Shown one piece after another: positions 31,061-33,399 of a stretch of 33,399 bases of DNA. Each line of letters begins with the position of its first letter. The first letter of the stretch is position 1. The position numbers were made by a program, and so were the translations under genes. Origin of the DNA: Sulfurospirillum sp. UBA6810. Its GTDB lineage: Bacteria > Campylobacterota > Campylobacteria > Campylobacterales > Sulfurospirillaceae. The notes beneath the pieces were generated by a model. That model was not told the DNA's origin. It made no database searches and saw only the letters and a program-made list of their open reading frames with translations. Location: assembly GCA_002469305.1 (NCBI GenBank), contig DKEY01000037.1, positions 1,241-34,639 of the forward strand, given 5' to 3'.

Positions 31061-31265
31061 ACTAGATTTTTACAAACTCTATGCAGGAAAGATAGCATTT
31101 GTGATACCTGTTGTGCTTTTTACAATGAGTATCTGTTACAACATACAAGGAGAGTTATTTAAAATAGATATTTTACTGATAGTTTTTATGTTCTATTATC
31201 AGTTTAAAATGTCTATGGCCTTGAGAGAATACAACAAATATATAAAGGAGAACAACAATGGATAA
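31053..31265 (+). CDS. Small two-helix membrane protein
   Basis: The 70-residue product has two hydrophobic segments (about 12-29 and 36-50) and a charged C-terminus (ALREYNKYIKENNNG). CAGGAAG precedes its start. It shares eight-base overlaps with both neighbours (ATGAATAG and ATGGATAA). No family is recognised. Confidence 0.6.
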   Translation: MNRLDFYKLYAGKIAFVIPVVLFTMSICYNIQGELFKIDILLIVFMFYYQFKMSMALREYNKYIKENNNG

Positions 31266-31620
31266 TATACAAGGACCGTATTGGACAGTAAAATCAGACG
31301 AAATAGCATCAGGATTTATGATTCTAGGACTCATTGTTGCATTTCCTGCAATTCCAGCAGGCATACTTGGCTGGTGGCTTGGAGTACATGTCATAGGAAA
31401 CAACTTTGCCAAATGGGGATTGATGATTCTTCTCTTTGGAGCCACTTATGCTTTTATCATATTCCTCAAAAACAAAAAAGGTTTGAGGTATGCAGTTGGG
31501 TTTGTATTTTTAGAGTATCTGCTGTTTGATTATACAAGAATGCAGATGATGCATAAAGAGTCTTTGGTGATGGTTGAACTGATAAAGAGTTTCTTTCACT
31601 GGGGACTCAGTCTGAGTTAA
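31258..31620 (+). CDS. Multi-helix small membrane protein
   Basis: The 120-residue product has three or four hydrophobic segments: a Gly/Pro-rich first one (FMILGLIVAFPAIPAGILGWWLG), then about 53-68 and 76-90. A short hydrophobic end follows. AAGGAG lies just before the start. Its start overlaps the preceding gene by eight bases (ATGGATAA). The Pro and Gly in the first segment are unusual among the cluster's proteins and could mark a channel-like or flexible helix. Function unknown. Confidence 0.6.
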   Translation: MDNIQGPYWTVKSDEIASGFMILGLIVAFPAIPAGILGWWLGVHVIGNNFAKWGLMILLFGATYAFIIFLKNKKGLRYAVGFVFLEYLLFDYTRMQMMHKESLVMVELIKSFFHWGLSLS

Positions 31621-31631
31621 AAGGGGTAACA

Positions 31632-31742
31632 ATGAACAGCGCAGAAATAACAGCATTTGGCATACTTGCACTCATCATGGGTGTAATGTATCTGTTTATC
31701 TATCTTACACAAAAAATAGAGAAGAAAAACAAAAGGAATTAA
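31632..31742 (+). CDS. 36-residue single-helix membrane protein
   Basis: MNSAEITAFGILALIMG opens a frame with one membrane helix (about 6-26) and a strongly basic tail (KIEKKNKRN). AAGGGG lies at the correct distance. It is 11 bases after the previous gene and three bases before the next. The shape resembles small single-span subunits of membrane complexes, but no specific family can be named. Confidence 0.5.
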   Translation: MNSAEITAFGILALIMGVMYLFIYLTQKIEKKNKRN

Positions 31743-31745
31743 CAA

Positions 31746-31907
31746 ATGAAACACTCTTATAAATTTTTACTCTATATCTTTATCCTCACTGTAGGATTAA
31801 ATACTATCTTGCCTGAAGCATATATGCAGGTGTATATGCTTTTTATAACTCACCTTGGTCTCATGGATTCCTTTAAGAGGAATCCTGGGGTGATAAAGCC
31901 AATGTAG
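31746..31907 (+). CDS. 53-residue small membrane protein, end of the cluster
   Basis: The frame begins MKHSYKFLLYIFILTVGL, with one clear hydrophobic helix and a second weaker one (MQVYMLFITHLGLM). AAAGGA precedes the ATG. Inside its 3' half lies a perfect seven-base inverted repeat GGATTCC/GGAATCC (31865-31871 with 31879-31885), which could be part of a terminator or simply coding. Coding status is less sure than for its neighbours. Confidence 0.45.
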   Translation: MKHSYKFLLYIFILTVGLNTILPEAYMQVYMLFITHLGLMDSFKRNPGVIKPM

Positions 31908-31921
31908 CAGTTGTTTTAAAG

Positions 31922-31940
31922 AAGTTTATATAGTAAACTT
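31922..31940 (+). terminator. Weak hairpin after the small-membrane-protein cluster
   Basis: AAGTTTA (31922-31928) and TAAACTT (31934-31940) form a seven-pair stem with loop TATAG. It is AT-only apart from one G/C pair, so it may be only a weak pause site. The following 60 bases must hold the promoter of the next gene. Confidence 0.3.
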
Positions 31941-32000
31941 AATATGATGTTTGAGTATGAATATTCGTTATTAAGTTATAAAATTATGAAAAGGTAATAT

Positions 32001-33263
32001 ATGTTTATTGAAATTAATAAATCAACAATAATGTCACGAATGGATTCAGGTAATTTTTTTAGAGATAAAGATTTTGAAGAGATGCCACAAGATATAAAAA
32101 ACAATATAAAAAAAATGATGACTGATGAAGAAATAACAGCTTGCGAAGCATTAATCCAAGAATCTATAGATAGGATTCAAGAAAAGTTTTCAAATATAAA
32201 GGCTGAAGTAAATTTTCAAAAGATCATAACAATGAACCTTTTTGATATCTACAAAGAAACCAGTAGATTAACAGAAATAGCAAGAGAGTTTGATGAAATT
32301 AATCGAATAAAAAATTCTGAAAAACCAAAATTTTATGCATTAGATATATACAAAAAGCACTATTTTATTAATCAATATATCATTAAATATATTATGACAG
32401 TCATAGGAACAATACATCTTATAAAAGAAAATCATATGGGGCTTATAGATGACAATATTGATGAAAAGGTGAAAAAAATTGCTCTAAAAAACAGTCTAAT
32501 AAATATACAAAATTTTCTAGAAAACAGTAAACAAAGTTTGTCTTTGGCACAAAAACTGTTTGATATTAATTTTACAATTGAATATAAAGATAAAAAAATT
32601 GATTATGACGTATTTAATGAAAATCAAAAAAAAGCTTTTTTAGAAGAAAAGATAGAAATAGTATTATCATATTTACAAGAAACCTCTTTAAACTATATAA
32701 ATTCTACTAAAAATAGATATGAATTTTTTGAGCAAATAATTTTAGCTCCAATTAAAATACAAAAAATTCTTAAAGCATCAAGATATAGTGAGAGTGGAAG
32801 TCAAAAAATGAGAAAACTTTTGTTAAATGCTGGATTAGATGTTGAAAAAATAGACAAAACTTTATTAAATGAAAAAGAGTTTTTCAAAATAACCAGTAAC
32901 TTAGTAATTAGTTATTGTCTAACTACTATTTTTGAGTTGTTTCATATAGATTTTTTCAAACTAAAAGATTTTTATATCTTTTTTTACTCAGAAAACCCAA
33001 GTAATACAAATATGCTAAAAAAGCTATATGTTCATGTTAGAAATAAATTAGATGCAAATGGTTCTTTAGTAGTTGAAGAGTTATTGCCATTCTTACATGA
33101 TGACTTTAAAGAAATTTTTTATAGCATAAAAAGTAGAGAATATACAGGAGAAGAATTGAGATATACGTTTGAAAGATACAAACTTGATCTTAACATGAGT
33201 ATGGTAGCAAGAGCTAAAATACAAGGAATAGAAATTGATGGTAGTGTAAAAACAACTGTGTAA
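32001..33263 (+). CDS. Unrecognised 420-residue helical protein
   Basis: The protein is soluble in appearance, strongly helical and rich in Lys, Glu, Ile and Asn, with no signal peptide, membrane segment, P-loop or metal motif that I can see. A more polar C-terminal region (about 255-420) starts at RYSESGSQKMRKLLLNAGLD and ends MSMVARAKIQGIEIDGSVKTTV. The start has AAAGG at the right distance. Codon use is very A/T-rich, like the rest of the island. It could be a structural or defence-related accessory protein, but nothing in the sequence decides this. A hairpin follows its stop. Confidence 0.7.
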   Translation: MFIEINKSTIMSRMDSGNFFRDKDFEEMPQDIKNNIKKMMTDEEITACEALIQESIDRIQEKFSNIKAEVNFQKIITMNLFDIYKETSRLTEIAREFDEINRIKNSEKPKFYALDIYKKHYFINQYIIKYIMTVIGTIHLIKENHMGLIDDNIDEKVKKIALKNSLINIQNFLENSKQSLSLAQKLFDINFTIEYKDKKIDYDVFNENQKKAFLEEKIEIVLSYLQETSLNYINSTKNRYEFFEQIILAPIKIQKILKASRYSESGSQKMRKLLLNAGLDVEKIDKTLLNEKEFFKITSNLVISYCLTTIFELFHIDFFKLKDFYIFFYSENPSNTNMLKKLYVHVRNKLDANGSLVVEELLPFLHDDFKEIFYSIKSREYTGEELRYTFERYKLDLNMSMVARAKIQGIEIDGSVKTTV

Positions 33264-33277
33264 ATCTAAGAATAAGA

Positions 33278-33303
33278 CTATCTGATGGTAAAATATCAGA
33301 TAG
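33278..33303 (+). terminator. Hairpin after the 420-residue gene
   Basis: CTATCTGAT (33278-33286) and ATCAGATAG (33295-33303) form a perfect nine-pair stem with an eight-base loop, followed by TTTAAATATT. It is only 24 bases before the next start codon, so it may instead be an operator or leader structure of that gene. Confidence 0.5.
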
Positions 33304-33327
33304 TTTAAATATTCAAGGATCTACACG

Positions 33328-33399
33328 ATGAGTATCTTAAATAAAGAAGAGTTGCGAAAGCAAATAAAAGAGGGAAAGGGTATCAATATAGAAGATGTC
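33328..33399 (+). CDS. 5' end of a gene, possibly dCTP-deaminase-like
   Basis: ATG at 33328, after AAGGAT, opens a frame of 24 codons to the window edge. The N-terminus (MSILNKEELRKQIKEGKGI) resembles the first helix of dCTP deaminases, which begin with a short strand, an acidic/basic helix and E-G-K/R. The similarity is short and cannot be confirmed here. If correct, this could be a mobile-element nucleotide-pool or phage-defence enzyme. Confidence 0.4.
   Translation, partial: MSILNKEELRKQIKEGKGINIEDV

Larger units (their letters stand above)
24761..33399 (+). mobile_element. Left part of a genomic island integrated at selC
   Basis: An intact tyrosine integrase in the same direction begins 173 bases after selC, and the 3' end of the tRNA is the expected left attachment core. 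Behind it are an XRE regulator and a run of hypothetical membrane and secreted proteins, noticeably richer in A/T codons than the left part. No second copy of the tRNA 3' end was found in the window, so the right end lies beyond 33399. No transfer or replication genes are visible, so whether it is an integrative element or a degenerate island is open. Confidence 0.65.

Noticed and set aside
31865..31885. GGATTCC/GGAATCC repeat as a transposon end
   Set aside because: Only seven bases on each arm with a seven-base loop, no transposase nearby; a hairpin or chance is simpler.
24790..33399. A second attachment site (repeat of the selC 3' end) inside the window
   Set aside because: I scanned for the tRNA 3' end sequence and found no copy; the right boundary must lie outside.

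Overview
The window looks like a chromosomal segment of a free-living Campylobacterota (epsilonproteobacterial) bacterium of the Sulfurimonas/Sulfurospirillum type. The base composition is AT-rich. The TPR protein - rnhA - rnc - aroC block and the dnaG - PP-loop pair are arrangements I recall from Helicobacter and relatives. The chemotaxis and dehydratase-type genes suit an environmental member of the phylum. The genus is inference.

Positions 1-9900 are core housekeeping. A P-loop ATPase converges on a SpoIIE-type phosphatase/kinase fusion. Then come RNase HII, a rubrerythrin-like protein, and a leftward operon (LapB-like TPR protein, RNase HI, RNase III, chorismate synthase). Divergent from that operon is dnaG, preceded by two coupled micro-ORFs, followed by a PP-loop ATPase. 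Positions 9872-21347 are one leftward chemosensory cluster: cheY, a 38-codon ORF, cheW, an MCP, a STAS-like protein, cheA, cheR, a degenerate histidine kinase, cheD, cheB, a PAS histidine kinase and a large response regulator. CheA has no receiver domain, CheB has one and CheD is present, so this is not the usual Campylobacter/Helicobacter layout. Positions 21534-24598 hold a protein with a C-terminal J-domain and a two-gene 2-hydroxyacyl-CoA-dehydratase-like/activase pair that may be a double-cubane cluster protein system.

At 24691-24789 lies selC (tRNA-Sec). Directly behind it are helically phased TTCA repeats and a complete tyrosine integrase. Everything from there to the right edge reads as a genomic island whose far end is outside the window. 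It carries an XRE regulator, a four-gene envelope operon (lipoprotein, membrane protein, PLDc_N/Sel1-like protein, secreted protein), a cluster of eight very small membrane proteins whose first six genes overlap by 4 or 8 bases at every junction, an unrecognised 420-residue helical protein, and the start of a gene that may encode a dCTP-deaminase-like protein.

Two signals cut across the annotation. The palindrome TTACATGTAA occurs ten times exactly between 475 and 22481, and I found no exact copy in the island. In the chemosensory cluster, three different signalling proteins end in a similar acidic tail with a terminal Phe, which could be a shared docking peptide. The least described parts are the small-membrane-protein cluster and the envelope operon of the island.
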